The notes: generated by a model not told the origin, from the sequence alone. Shown: positions 1 to 6,107, counted from the first letter of the stretch. The stretch: DNA of 6,107 nt from CAZSTA01 sp964609495 [NCBI: uncultured bacterium] (GCA_964609495.1 CAZSTA010000215.1:1-6107); one strand, 5' to 3'. A program made the numbers and translations.

Positions 1-2256
1 CTTCGAGGGTTTATCAGTGCGGTAGGTGCAACCATAGCTTATGTAACTTCCCGCAGGTAATTTCTTCACTTGAGCCACTTGGGTCTTAAACGAAAGAGCA
101 GGTTTAAAATCAGGAGGACACTTGACCTCATCGGAAGGGTTAAGTCCATAGATGGCAATCCCCGGTCGCACTAGATTGAAGTGGGTCTCTGGCATCTCTA
201 ATACAGCCGCGCTATTAGCCGTATGTATATAGGGAATATGAATAGAATGAGCAGAAAGCTCTCTCAGGACCCTCTTGAATAAACTTAATTGGTAGATAGT
301 ATAACTCTTATCTCTACAGTCGGACTTAGCGAAATGGGTGAAGATCCCCTCGATTATCAGATTGGGAAGTTTTCTCAATCTCTGGATAAAGCCTAATACC
401 TCCTCCGGTAACAATCCTAATCTTCCCATTCCCGTATCGACTTTGATATGAACTTTGGCTTGGGTGTTAAGTGAAGTAGCCGCCCTGGATAAGGCTTCTG
501 CTACATCCATAGAATAGAGGGTAGCGGTTATATTGTACTTGACAACATCTCTTGCCTGCCAAGCAGGGGTATAGCCAAGAATCAGTATCTCTGCGATTAT
601 CCCTGCTTGACGTAAGGTTATCCCTTCATTTAAACAAGCCACTCCTAACTGGGAGGCAGAATTGTTTAGGGCGGTTCGTCCCACCTTCACCGCTCCATGT
701 CCATATCCATCAGCTTTTAAGACCGCCATTAGCTCTACCCTATTCCCGATTATCTCCTTGAGCCTTCGGACATTATAAGCGATCGCATTTAGATCGACCT
801 CGATCCAGGTGGGTCTCTCTCTAGGGCTCGTGGTCTTGATCTGCTTCCAAGCGGAGTTTTGACGAACTAGCACTTTTTTAGCCTCAGTTCGATCTGCTAA
901 TAAGCTTTCCGAAATTATCTCCATACGCGATGCTGGAGAACCCTTCACCAGGATCACATCACCTGAAGATATTATATCGACTGCTCTTTTAGAGGCTTCA
1001 TCTGGAGTATAAGTGATAAAGACCCTATTCTCGGGCAAGCCCCATCTCTTTGCCTCCTCAGCTATAAGCTCGGCTTTATCCCCCTTAGTTATCAGATAAT
1101 CCACTATCCGAGAAGCCCTTCTTCCAACTTGTCTATGGGCTGTTTCCTCGAAGCTACCAAGCTCTAGCATATCTCCTAAGATAGCTATCTTGCGTCTGTT
1201 ATGCATTTGAGCTAAGACATCTAGCGCCGCCAGAGTTGAGAGCGGATTCGCGTTGTAGCTATCATCAATAAGGAGACTATTATTTATCCCCCTCAAGGGA
1301 TTTAGGCGCCCTTTGAAAGCGACAAGCTCGCTCAATCTTTTGAGGATCTCCTCTATGGATAAACCACAGACGATCCCCACCGAGGTCGCCGCAAGAGCAG
1401 TATAGATGTTATGTCTGCCCAGAAGAGAGAGCGTAACTTGTTCCACCCTCCCGTTATAGTGGAGCTTGAAAGCGATCCCCTCTTCACTCGAAACGATATC
1501 ATCAGCGAAGATATCGGCTTTACTATTTGTGCCATAGAAGATGACGTTCGCCTGAGTCCTCCTTGACATCGCACGAACTAACTCATCGTCATAGTTGAGA
1601 ATAGCGAATCCCTCTTTCGGAAGGGATTCTATCAATCTTCCCTTCTCCCTAGCGATATTCTCGATAGAGCCGAGGTATTCCAGATGAGCAGGACCTATCT
1701 GAGTTATCAACCCGATAGTAGGAGGGGCGATCTGACATAGTTCCTCGATCTCGTTGAAGCTATCGCAAGCCATCTCCAAGACCGCCTTCTGGTGTTCAGG
1801 AAGTAGTTTACCTAAGGATATCGGCAGACCGTAGAGATCGTTATAATTACCATGGCTCTTGAAGACTTTGAACGAGGCATCTAAAACTTCGGCGATGGCT
1901 TCTTTGGTGCTGGTCTTTCCTACACTACCAGTGACTCCAATAACTTCGGGTTTATATTTCTTTAGGATAAAACTGGCCCATTGCTTTATCGCTTCCTTAG
2001 TGTTATTCACGACAATACAGGTGGACTTATGTCTGCTTAGATCGAGCTCCTCCTCGCATAATATTCCCCCAGCCCTGGCTTGACAGGCGCTTTCTATATA
2101 ATCATGCCCATCAGCCCTCTCAGTTCTCACTGCTAAAAAAAGCTCGCCTGGGTTTAGAAGGCGAGAGTCATAACAGAAATCGCTAAATTCTCTTTTATAT
2201 ATATCACCGAAGATCCTACCCCTAGTTGCCTCTAAGATATCATTTAGAAAGATCAT
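1..2256 (-). CDS. murF-alr: Bifunctional MurF ligase / alanine racemase fusion (3' end cut by window edge)
   Basis: One frame runs from ATG at 2256 to base 1 without a stop: 752 codons, C-terminus missing. Residues 1-455 are a whole MurF, which adds D-Ala-D-Ala to UDP-MurNAc-tripeptide using ATP in the cytoplasm. Visible are the N-terminal YDSR...PGELF motif (29-40), P-loop GVTGSVGKTSTKE (107-119), GNYNDLYGLP (136-145), GRHN (280-283), DDSYNANP (331-338), LGDMLELG (360-367) and KGSPASRME (438-446). A linker of about 25 residues leads to a fold-III alanine racemase from RPTWIEVDL (481-489). It has the PLP lysine K514 in AVLKADGYGHG, R612 in VDTGMGRLG, H641 in THFA, S682 in HTANSAA and R697 in VRPGIAIYGL. 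The frame ends just after ISYGCTY, before the catalytic tyrosine of the expected GYADG motif and the rest of the C-terminal domain, so roughly 100 residues lie outside. The start has GGTGA seven bases upstream, and the gene follows murC by 19 bases. PLP-dependent racemisation of L- to D-alanine is inferred from the family. Confidence 0.95.
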   Translation of the reverse strand, partial: MIFLNDILEATRGRIFGDIYKREFSDFCYDSRLLNPGELFLAVRTERADGHDYIESACQARAGGILCEEELDLSRHKSTCIVVNNTKEAIKQWASFILKKYKPEVIGVTGSVGKTSTKEAIAEVLDASFKVFKSHGNYNDLYGLPISLGKLLPEHQKAVLEMACDSFNEIEELCQIAPPTIGLITQIGPAHLEYLGSIENIAREKGRLIESLPKEGFAILNYDDELVRAMSRRTQANVIFYGTNSKADIFADDIVSSEEGIAFKLHYNGRVEQVTLSLLGRHNIYTALAATSVGIVCGLSIEEILKRLSELVAFKGRLNPLRGINNSLLIDDSYNANPLSTLAALDVLAQMHNRRKIAILGDMLELGSFEETAHRQVGRRASRIVDYLITKGDKAELIAEEAKRWGLPENRVFITYTPDEASKRAVDIISSGDVILVKGSPASRMEIISESLLADRTEAKKVLVRQNSAWKQIKTTSPRERPTWIEVDLNAIAYNVRRLKEIIGNRVELMAVLKADGYGHGAVKVGRTALNNSASQLGVACLNEGITLRQAGIIAEILILGYTPAWQARDVVKYNITATLYSMDVAEALSRAATSLNTQAKVHIKVDTGMGRLGLLPEEVLGFIQRLRKLPNLIIEGIFTHFAKSDCRDKSYTIYQLSLFKRVLRELSAHSIHIPYIHTANSAAVLEMPETHFNLVRPGIAIYGLNPSDEVKCPPDFKPALSFKTQVAQVKKLPAGSYISYGCTYRTDKPSK

Positions 2257-2263
2257 TTTTTAT

Positions 2264-2268
2264 TCACC
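2264..2268 (-). promoter_or_regulatory. Ribosome binding site of murF-alr
   Basis: On the minus strand GGTGA lies seven bases before the ATG at 2256, inside the 19-base gap after the murC stop. It matches the 3' part of the consensus AGGAGGTGA and supports that ATG as the start. Confidence 0.6.
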
Positions 2269-2275
2269 GAAAACT

Positions 2276-3751
2276 TTAAACAGCCGTTATCTCAATTGGA
2301 TAAGTTCTTCTTATAGGCGGTGCTGTATCCTCGGGATGAAGCTTCTCTAATATCTGAGTCCCGACTTTCCAGATATCACCGGCGCCCATAGTGATCAATA
2401 CATTTCCCGCCTCGAGGTTATCACAGAGGTGATCAGCTATATCCGTGGACTTACCTATGTAATTGGCATCAGGATGAGACATCAACTCCAGGATATTCTT
2501 ACTGCTGATTCCAAGATCATCCTTTTCCCTGGCAGAGGCATATATATCAGCGATTATAACCTTATCAGCGGAATAGAAAGCCTGGGCGAAATCACTTAAA
2601 AAGAATTTAGTTCGACTATAAGTATGAGGCTGAAACACACAGCAGATCTTCTTGTCCGGGAATCGCTGGCGGGCTGCCTCTAAGGTAACTCTTATCTCCG
2701 TAGGATGATGAGCATAATCATCGATAACTATTATACCTCGAACCGTTCCTATATGCTCAAAACGGCGACGAGCACCATGAAAACAAGCCAAAGTCCCTCT
2801 GACACTATCCATATCTACCCCCAAGACGGAAGCCACCGCGATAGCTGCTAAGGCGTTACTGACATTGTGCATACCGGGTAAGCGCAGAGTGAATTCTCCT
2901 ATATTTTTATCATAGTTCAAAGCGGTAAAGTGAGTTTTACCAAACGAATCGAGGCTTATATCTTCTGCTCTCCATTGAGAATCGCTGTTCAGTCCATAAG
3001 TTATCGTGTGGCGATCTAGGTCAGCGATAACCTCTCTAACTTGAGGATCATCCATACAAGCTACTATTGAACCATTATGTCTAACTTGGCTGAGAAATTT
3101 ATGAAAAGCCTCCTTTATAGCTTCGAGATCGCGATAGTAATCTAGATGTTCAGGCTCGATATTGGTCACCACCCCTATGTATGGCGCAAGCGTAAGGAAG
3201 GAGCTATCGAACTCGTCTGCCTCAGCGACTAGATAGGAACTATATCCCAGTTTAGCATTGGTATCTAAATCGATCAATTCACCTCCTATGAGGATAGTGG
3301 GGTCGAGTCCAGCCCTCTCTAGTATAAGAGATATCATAGAGGAGGTGGTAGTTTTGCCATGGGTCCCACTTATAGCTATTCCTTGCTTCTTATTCATCAA
3401 AATTCCAAGCATCTGAGATCTTTTAAGGATCGGGATACCTAGGTTATGAGCCTCCTGAAGCTCAAGGTGATCCTCTCCGTAAGCAGAAGAGGTTATTATA
3501 AGGTCGGCTCCATTAATGTTATCTCTTTTAAATCCTATATATACCTTAGCTCCTCTCTCTTCCAACTTGGTCGCCAATCTCCATTTACCGTTTTCCGAGC
3601 CAGAGATTTTATATCCCAGTTCTAGGAAAACCTTAGCGATGGCGCTATTTCCAACCCCGCCGATCCCCACGAAGTGAATATGAAGATTATTATCATTAGT
3701 CCATATCCTCTCTTCTAAATTGGACAAAGCTGTGCTATTGATCATTACCAT
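2276..3751 (-). CDS. murC: UDP-N-acetylmuramate--L-alanine ligase (MurC)
   Basis: Cytoplasmic ATP-dependent ligase that adds L-alanine to UDP-MurNAc, the first step of stem-peptide assembly. From the ATG at 3751 it has 491 residues, usual for the family, and all three Mur-ligase domains. The N-terminal UDP-binding domain has GIGGVGNSAIA (29-39). The central domain has the P-loop GTHGKTTT (129-136), EADEFDSSF (177-185) and VTNIEPEHLDYY (195-206). The C-terminal domain has FHGARRRFEHIG (324-335), DDYAHHPTE (344-352), FQPHTYSRT (373-381) and GAGDIW (456-461). The open frame extends to a TTG at 3763, but that codon has no Shine-Dalgarno motif, while GGAG sits six bases before the ATG at 3751. A second ATG at 3745 is also possible, with AAGGA before it. 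About 20 residues precede the conserved fold. Small departures from the usual pattern are N35 where GGxGMS normally has Met, and F181 where EADESD normally has Ser. The gene follows mraY by 34 bases and precedes murF-alr by 19. Confidence 0.97.
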   Translation of the reverse strand: MVMINSTALSNLEERIWTNDNNLHIHFVGIGGVGNSAIAKVFLELGYKISGSENGKWRLATKLEERGAKVYIGFKRDNINGADLIITSSAYGEDHLELQEAHNLGIPILKRSQMLGILMNKKQGIAISGTHGKTTTSSMISLILERAGLDPTILIGGELIDLDTNAKLGYSSYLVAEADEFDSSFLTLAPYIGVVTNIEPEHLDYYRDLEAIKEAFHKFLSQVRHNGSIVACMDDPQVREVIADLDRHTITYGLNSDSQWRAEDISLDSFGKTHFTALNYDKNIGEFTLRLPGMHNVSNALAAIAVASVLGVDMDSVRGTLACFHGARRRFEHIGTVRGIIVIDDYAHHPTEIRVTLEAARQRFPDKKICCVFQPHTYSRTKFFLSDFAQAFYSADKVIIADIYASAREKDDLGISSKNILELMSHPDANYIGKSTDIADHLCDNLEAGNVLITMGAGDIWKVGTQILEKLHPEDTAPPIRRTYPIEITAV

Positions 3752-3757
3752 TCCTTT

Positions 3758-3761
3758 CTCC
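3758..3761 (-). promoter_or_regulatory. Ribosome binding site that decides the murC start
   Basis: GGAG on the minus strand, six bases before ATG 3751. It overlaps the upstream TTG codon at 3763-3761, which argues that the TTG lies in the leader and is not the start. Confidence 0.6.
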
Positions 3762-3785
3762 AAGCAATTTTTATAGAATAGGTCA

Positions 3786-4742
3786 TCACCAAGGTATCAA
3801 AGCTAACATTCCGATCAAGGCTAAGATCAGGCTTCCCGCCCAAAACCACCGAACGATCTCGACCTCACCCCATCCCAATAACTCCAGATGGTGATGATAG
3901 GGACTCATCTTAAAGATCCTCTTGCCTCTCAATTTGAAGGAGGCGACTTGTAGGACCACCGATAGGGTTTCCCACAAGAATAATCCTCCTATTATAATCA
4001 ATAATAATTCCGCTTTAGCTAAAATGGCAATGGAAGCTAAAGATGCTCCTAAAGCTAGAGAGCCAGTATCACCCATAAATATTTTAGCTGGATGTCTGTT
4101 AAAGTAGAGAAATCCTAGACAAGCACCGCATAAAGCCGCACAGGTGATACCGAGTAGTTGCTGGCCACTCTGAATAGCGATGATCAGATAGGCTAGAGAT
4201 ACTATAGCGGCGCTACCTCCGGCTAATCCATCTAAACCGTCAGTTATATTAACCGCATTTGAAGAAGCTACTATCACCAAAGTAGCAAAGGGCAGATAGA
4301 ACCACCCCAACTCGATCTTGGAATCACTGAAGGGGATATTTATCTCGGAATTTCCATATCCCATCCGGAGGATTAAATAAGTGAATAAAGCTCCGAATAA
4401 TATCTGAAGAACGAATTTATATCTGGCTTTAACCCCCAGCGATCTCCCCTTTTTCACAGAAATATAATCGTCAATAAAGCCAAGTAACCCGAAGCTCATC
4501 ACTGGAAATAGCATCAGCAAGGTATAAACAGAAGGATTTAATAATGTATTGGTGAGGATAAAGGAGGAGATAATGGCTATCCCTCCCATAGTAGGGATCC
4601 CTGCTTTGCTGAAATGAGAAGAGGGACCATCTTCCCTTATATTCTGTCCTATACTTTTCTTTCTTAAGAGACCTATCAAGGCGAAGCTGAATATTAAGGA
4701 CATAGCGAAAGAAAAGAGAAGGGTTAAGATCAGCTTATTCAT
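3786..4742 (-). CDS. mraY: Phospho-N-acetylmuramoyl-pentapeptide-transferase (MraY)
   Basis: Integral membrane enzyme that transfers phospho-MurNAc-pentapeptide from UDP to undecaprenyl phosphate, giving lipid I and UMP; magnesium-dependent. The 318-residue protein is full length, though slightly shorter than many MraY proteins, and is made of repeated hydrophobic segments, starting with one at about 3-26. Family signatures appear in order: EDGPSSHFSKAGIPTMGG (37-54), the aspartate pair in GFIDDY (88-93), NAVNITDGLDGLAGG (162-176), MGDTGSLALG (223-232), LWETLSVVLQ (256-265) and KRIFKMSPYHHHLELLGW (274-291) with the HHH triad at 283-285. The catalytic and metal-binding candidates D91, D92, D168, D225 and the histidines are all kept. 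The intact MraY-type HHH loop separates it from the related WecA/TagO transferases. The ATG at 4742 has only a weak GAG seven bases upstream. It lies 17 bases after the ddl stop, so translational coupling to ddl is plausible. Confidence 0.97.
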   Translation of the reverse strand: MNKLILTLLFSFAMSLIFSFALIGLLRKKSIGQNIREDGPSSHFSKAGIPTMGGIAIISSFILTNTLLNPSVYTLLMLFPVMSFGLLGFIDDYISVKKGRSLGVKARYKFVLQILFGALFTYLILRMGYGNSEINIPFSDSKIELGWFYLPFATLVIVASSNAVNITDGLDGLAGGSAAIVSLAYLIIAIQSGQQLLGITCAALCGACLGFLYFNRHPAKIFMGDTGSLALGASLASIAILAKAELLLIIIGGLFLWETLSVVLQVASFKLRGKRIFKMSPYHHHLELLGWGEVEIVRWFWAGSLILALIGMLALIPW

Positions 4743-4759
4743 ATCGACACTCGCTTTCT

Positions 4760-5713
4760 CTATATCTTAGGGGCAAAGGCAGTGAATAATAACTCCGAAA
4801 CTAATTCGTCAAAGGATATACCATCGGCCTCAGCGGCTAGAGGAAGATCGCTCGTCTCCGTCATACCCGGTATAGTGTTTACATCTAATACGTAAGGTGT
4901 TCCCTCATCGCTTAGGATCATATCGACCCTAGATACTCCCTGGCATCCTAAAGTGTTATGAGCGGCAAGGGCTATTCTTTGTGACTCTCGGTATAGATCA
5001 GGAGGAATATGAGCTGGGATGAAAAATTCCGTCATACCTTTGGTATATTTAGCTTCATAATCATAGAAATCCTTTTTGGGAACTAACTCTATCACCGGCA
5101 AAGCTCTCTGCTTCTCTCCTACACCTAGGATGCCCACAGTAAGCTCTCGACCTGGGATGTAATTCTCTATAAATACATATCGAAAATGAGTGGAAACTTC
5201 CCCGTAAGCTTTCCCTAACTCGTCTCTCCTTCTGACTAAGTGAACGCCTACACTCGAACCCTCAGCTACGGGTTTTACCATCATCGGGAAATCGAATATT
5301 TCTTCGCATCTTTTTAGGAAATCCTCATCGCTCTCGTCCCTCTCTTTAATCAGATATGGAGGAGTCGGGATGTGATTGCTAATAAATAATTTTTTAGCCA
5401 TAATTTTATTCATAGCTAAGGCGCTGGATAAAACTCCCGATCCAGTATAAGGTATATCTAAAGTCTCTAGTAGCCCTTGAACCGTCCCATCTTCCCCATA
5501 TTTACCGTGCAGAGCTATGAAGACCAGATCGATCTTCTCCTTCTTTAAATCGGAGAGGATATTACCATTGACCATATCCACAGCAATAGCATTAAAGCCC
5601 TGCCTGATCAGAGAACCATATATGTTCTTACCGGTGCGAAGGGAAACTTCCCTCTCCGCCGAGCGTCCACCCATAATAACCGCTATCTTTTTACCTATTA
5701 ACTTATCCTTCAT
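4760..5713 (-). CDS. ddl: D-alanine--D-alanine ligase (Ddl)
   Basis: Cytoplasmic ATP-grasp ligase that joins two D-alanines to make the dipeptide used by MurF. From ATG 5713 it has 317 residues, typical of the family. Motifs in order are GGRSAEREVSL (15-25), HGKYGEDGTVQG (69-80), PYTGSGVLSSALAMNK (88-103), KPVAEGSSVGV (147-157), the omega-loop YDYEAKY (217-223), RVD (262-264) and DVNTIPGMT (277-285). Y223 corresponds to E. coli DdlB Tyr216, which marks D-Ala-D-Ala rather than D-Ala-D-lactate ligases. One metal ligand is unusual: D277 stands where most Ddl proteins have Glu before the VNT/INT motif. The open frame continues upstream to a TTG at 5788, but the extra 25 residues precede the usual Ddl N-terminus and that TTG has no Shine-Dalgarno motif. 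GGAGG lies ten bases before ATG 5713. It is the first gene of the probable operon, 17 bases ahead of mraY. Confidence 0.96.
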   Translation of the reverse strand: MKDKLIGKKIAVIMGGRSAEREVSLRTGKNIYGSLIRQGFNAIAVDMVNGNILSDLKKEKIDLVFIALHGKYGEDGTVQGLLETLDIPYTGSGVLSSALAMNKIMAKKLFISNHIPTPPYLIKERDESDEDFLKRCEEIFDFPMMVKPVAEGSSVGVHLVRRRDELGKAYGEVSTHFRYVFIENYIPGRELTVGILGVGEKQRALPVIELVPKKDFYDYEAKYTKGMTEFFIPAHIPPDLYRESQRIALAAHNTLGCQGVSRVDMILSDEGTPYVLDVNTIPGMTETSDLPLAAEADGISFDELVSELLFTAFAPKI

Positions 5714-5820
5714 CGCTCCGCTTCCTCCCCGAGAGTAAATATCATCTATAAGGTCAGCAATTTTTATTCCACATCCTTTAGAAAGCAAAATATCGTCTCA
5801 TAGAGGGATTATTTGATTAA
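5714..5820 (-). other. Leader region upstream of ddl
   Basis: About 105 bases between the candidate promoter and the ddl start. The last 28 codons before the ATG are stop-free in the ddl frame after a TGA at 5800-5798, but nothing in the translated stretch is recognisable. Two very short frames (ATG at 5801, seven codons; and an ATG inside AAAGGATGTGG, six codons) lie here without good ribosome binding sites. No riboswitch fold, T-box or terminator hairpin was recognised by eye. Confidence 0.35.
5724..5728 (-). promoter_or_regulatory. Ribosome binding site that decides the ddl start
   Basis: GGAGG within a GGGGAGG run on the minus strand, ten bases before ATG 5713. The spacing is slightly long but workable. 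It supports the 317-residue Ddl over the 342-residue version from TTG 5788. Confidence 0.6.
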
Positions 5821-5821
5821 T

Positions 5822-5833
5822 TGATATATATCA
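5822..5833. repeat. 12-bp perfect palindrome TGATATATATCA
   Basis: Both strands read TGATATATATCA. It overlaps the candidate -10 region upstream of ddl, so it could be an operator half-site pair. It could equally be a chance product of alternating AT sequence. Confidence 0.4.
5825..5833 (-). promoter_or_regulatory. Candidate extended -10 promoter element for the ddl-mraY-murC-murF/alr operon
   Basis: On the minus strand TGATATATA resembles an extended -10 (TGn followed by a TATAAT-like hexamer). An overlapping TATGAT at 5835-5830 is another -10 candidate. No good -35 sits at the matching distance. AT-rich DNA makes such matches common, so this is a weak call based on position upstream of the first gene. 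Confidence 0.3.
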
Positions 5834-5857
5834 TATCGAGGGTTAGGTGATCTCTTA

Positions 5858-5887
5858 TGTATCCTTTTCAACACAGTTATGTGTCAA
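5858..5887 (-). promoter_or_regulatory. Alternative promoter: perfect -35 TTGACA with weak -10
   Basis: The minus strand has TTGACA at 5887-5882, then an 18-base spacer and GATACA at 5863-5858, which matches a -10 only in part. It would give a leader of roughly 140 bases to ddl. The -35 hexamer lies within the palindrome at 5880-5897, beside the transposase-like fragment. Confidence 0.3.
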
Positions 5888-5897
5888 ATTTGAGACA
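5880..5897. repeat. Imperfect 18-bp palindrome TGTGTCAAATTTGAGACA
   Basis: Eight of nine base pairs match around the centre AAATTT, including a perfect ten-base core TCAAATTTGA at 5884-5893; the only mismatch is G5883/G5894. It lies immediately before the transposase-like fragment and contains TTGACA on the minus strand. It could be an operator or a leftover of a mobile-element end; no second copy was found in the window. Confidence 0.45.
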
Positions 5898-6107
5898 ATT
5901 TTGAGGGTAAAGGAGGCTAAGAAACAAGCCGAGGAGGGGCTTGAGATATTAGAGAGCAAGTTAGGTGAGAGATATTTGAAGGAGGGAGAATCGATAAAGT
6001 CGAGAGTAAGAGCGACTTCGGCTAAGCATAAAGTTGAGGGGTATCTTCTGGTTCTGCTTAATAGATTTCATCGATCCTACTTATAGTATATCCAAGCTTT
6101 ATCTTTA

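Larger units (their letters stand above)
5847..6086 (+). pseudogene. Short frame, possible truncated IS1634/IS4-type transposase fragment
   Basis: Divergent from the mur genes. The frame from GTG 5847 to TAG 6086 gives 79 residues. The first 19 or so look like non-coding sequence read through. From residue 20 it becomes a charged, probably helical stretch (RVKEAKKQAEEGLEILESKL) followed by YLKEGESIKSRV (43-54) and AKHKVEGYLLV (59-69), with codon use like that of the neighbouring genes. The pattern of a charged helix, a short basic stretch and then 'RV....KH.V..Y' recalls the region before the catalytic core in IS1634-like DDE transposases, where the text usually continues for hundreds of residues. 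Here the resemblance ends at about residue 69, and neither the expected N-terminus nor a DDE core is present. There is no start codon at a sensible distance from the AAAGGAGG at 5909-5916. If the guess is right this is a decayed internal piece; otherwise it is an unrecognised small protein or chance frame. The family call is made from memory of the pattern, not from an alignment. Confidence 0.35.

Noticed and set aside
552-761. Plus-strand open frame of 69 codons
   Set aside because: It lies antisense to the racemase half of the fusion, whose motifs are unmistakable, and its translation has no recognisable features.
1353-1574. Minus-strand open frame of 73 codons in another frame
   Set aside because: It overlaps conserved MurF coding sequence in a different reading frame; a shadow.
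1859-2083. Plus-strand open frame of 74 codons
   Set aside because: It is antisense to the MurF P-loop region; no independent support.
2257-3785. Terminators or internal promoters in the gaps between mraY, murC and murF-alr
   Set aside because: The gaps are 34 and 19 bases and show no hairpin with a T-run and no -35/-10 pair.
3922-4107. Plus-strand open frame of 61 codons
   Set aside because: It is antisense to conserved MraY motifs.
5517-5738. Plus-strand open frame of 73 codons
   Set aside because: It is antisense to the N-terminal part of Ddl; no ribosome site or recognisable content.
5776-5801. Two mini-frames in the ddl leader, considered as regulatory upstream peptides
   Set aside because: They are seven and six codons long, lack convincing ribosome sites, and are expected by chance in AT-rich DNA.
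5997-6018. Inverted repeat AAGTCG...CGACTT with a ten-base loop, considered as a terminator
   Set aside because: The stem is only six base pairs, no T-run follows, and it lies inside the transposase-like frame.
1-6107. CRISPR array, tRNA, rRNA or prophage genes
   Set aside because: No spaced direct repeats, tRNA-like cloverleaf, rRNA signature or phage-like coding sequence was seen on either strand.

Overview
This window is bacterial chromosomal DNA carrying four tightly packed peptidoglycan-precursor genes on the minus strand, followed by a short gene-poor end. Read in the direction of transcription (high to low coordinates), the order is ddl (D-alanine--D-alanine ligase), mraY (lipid I synthase), murC (UDP-MurNAc--L-alanine ligase), then one long open frame fusing MurF (UDP-MurNAc-tripeptide:D-Ala-D-Ala ligase) to alanine racemase. 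The fusion runs off the left edge. Gaps between genes are 17, 34 and 19 bases with no visible terminator, so one operon is the simplest reading.

The genes make one metabolic block. The racemase half of the fusion makes D-alanine, Ddl joins two D-alanines, and the MurF half adds the dipeptide to UDP-MurNAc-tripeptide. MurC adds the first L-alanine of the stem, and MraY moves the finished UDP-MurNAc-pentapeptide onto undecaprenyl phosphate at the membrane. murD, murE, murG, ftsW and murB are absent from the window, so the block looks like a D-alanine-centred subset of the usual division and cell wall cluster.

Region by region: 1-2256 murF-alr (partial); 2276-3751 murC; 3786-4742 mraY; 4760-5713 ddl; 5714 to about 5900 a leader and probable promoter region with two palindromes; about 5900-6086 on the plus strand a short frame that resembles a piece of a transposase but is not securely identified; 6087-6107 nothing recognised. 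For ddl and murC the longest open frames start at TTG codons with no ribosome binding site, and internal ATG codons behind Shine-Dalgarno motifs are better starts.

The organism makes a murein-type wall. Composition is moderately AT-rich by eye, arginine is mostly AGA/AGG and isoleucine mostly ATA/ATC. MurF-Alr fusions are well known in Bacteroidota, but purine-rich Shine-Dalgarno sites and this gene order are not typical of that phylum, so another, perhaps uncultured, phylum is possible. The phylum cannot be settled from this sequence. I found no undescribed system: the content is largely housekeeping, and the main points of interest are the fusion, the gene order, a few active-site substitutions and the degraded element next to the promoter.
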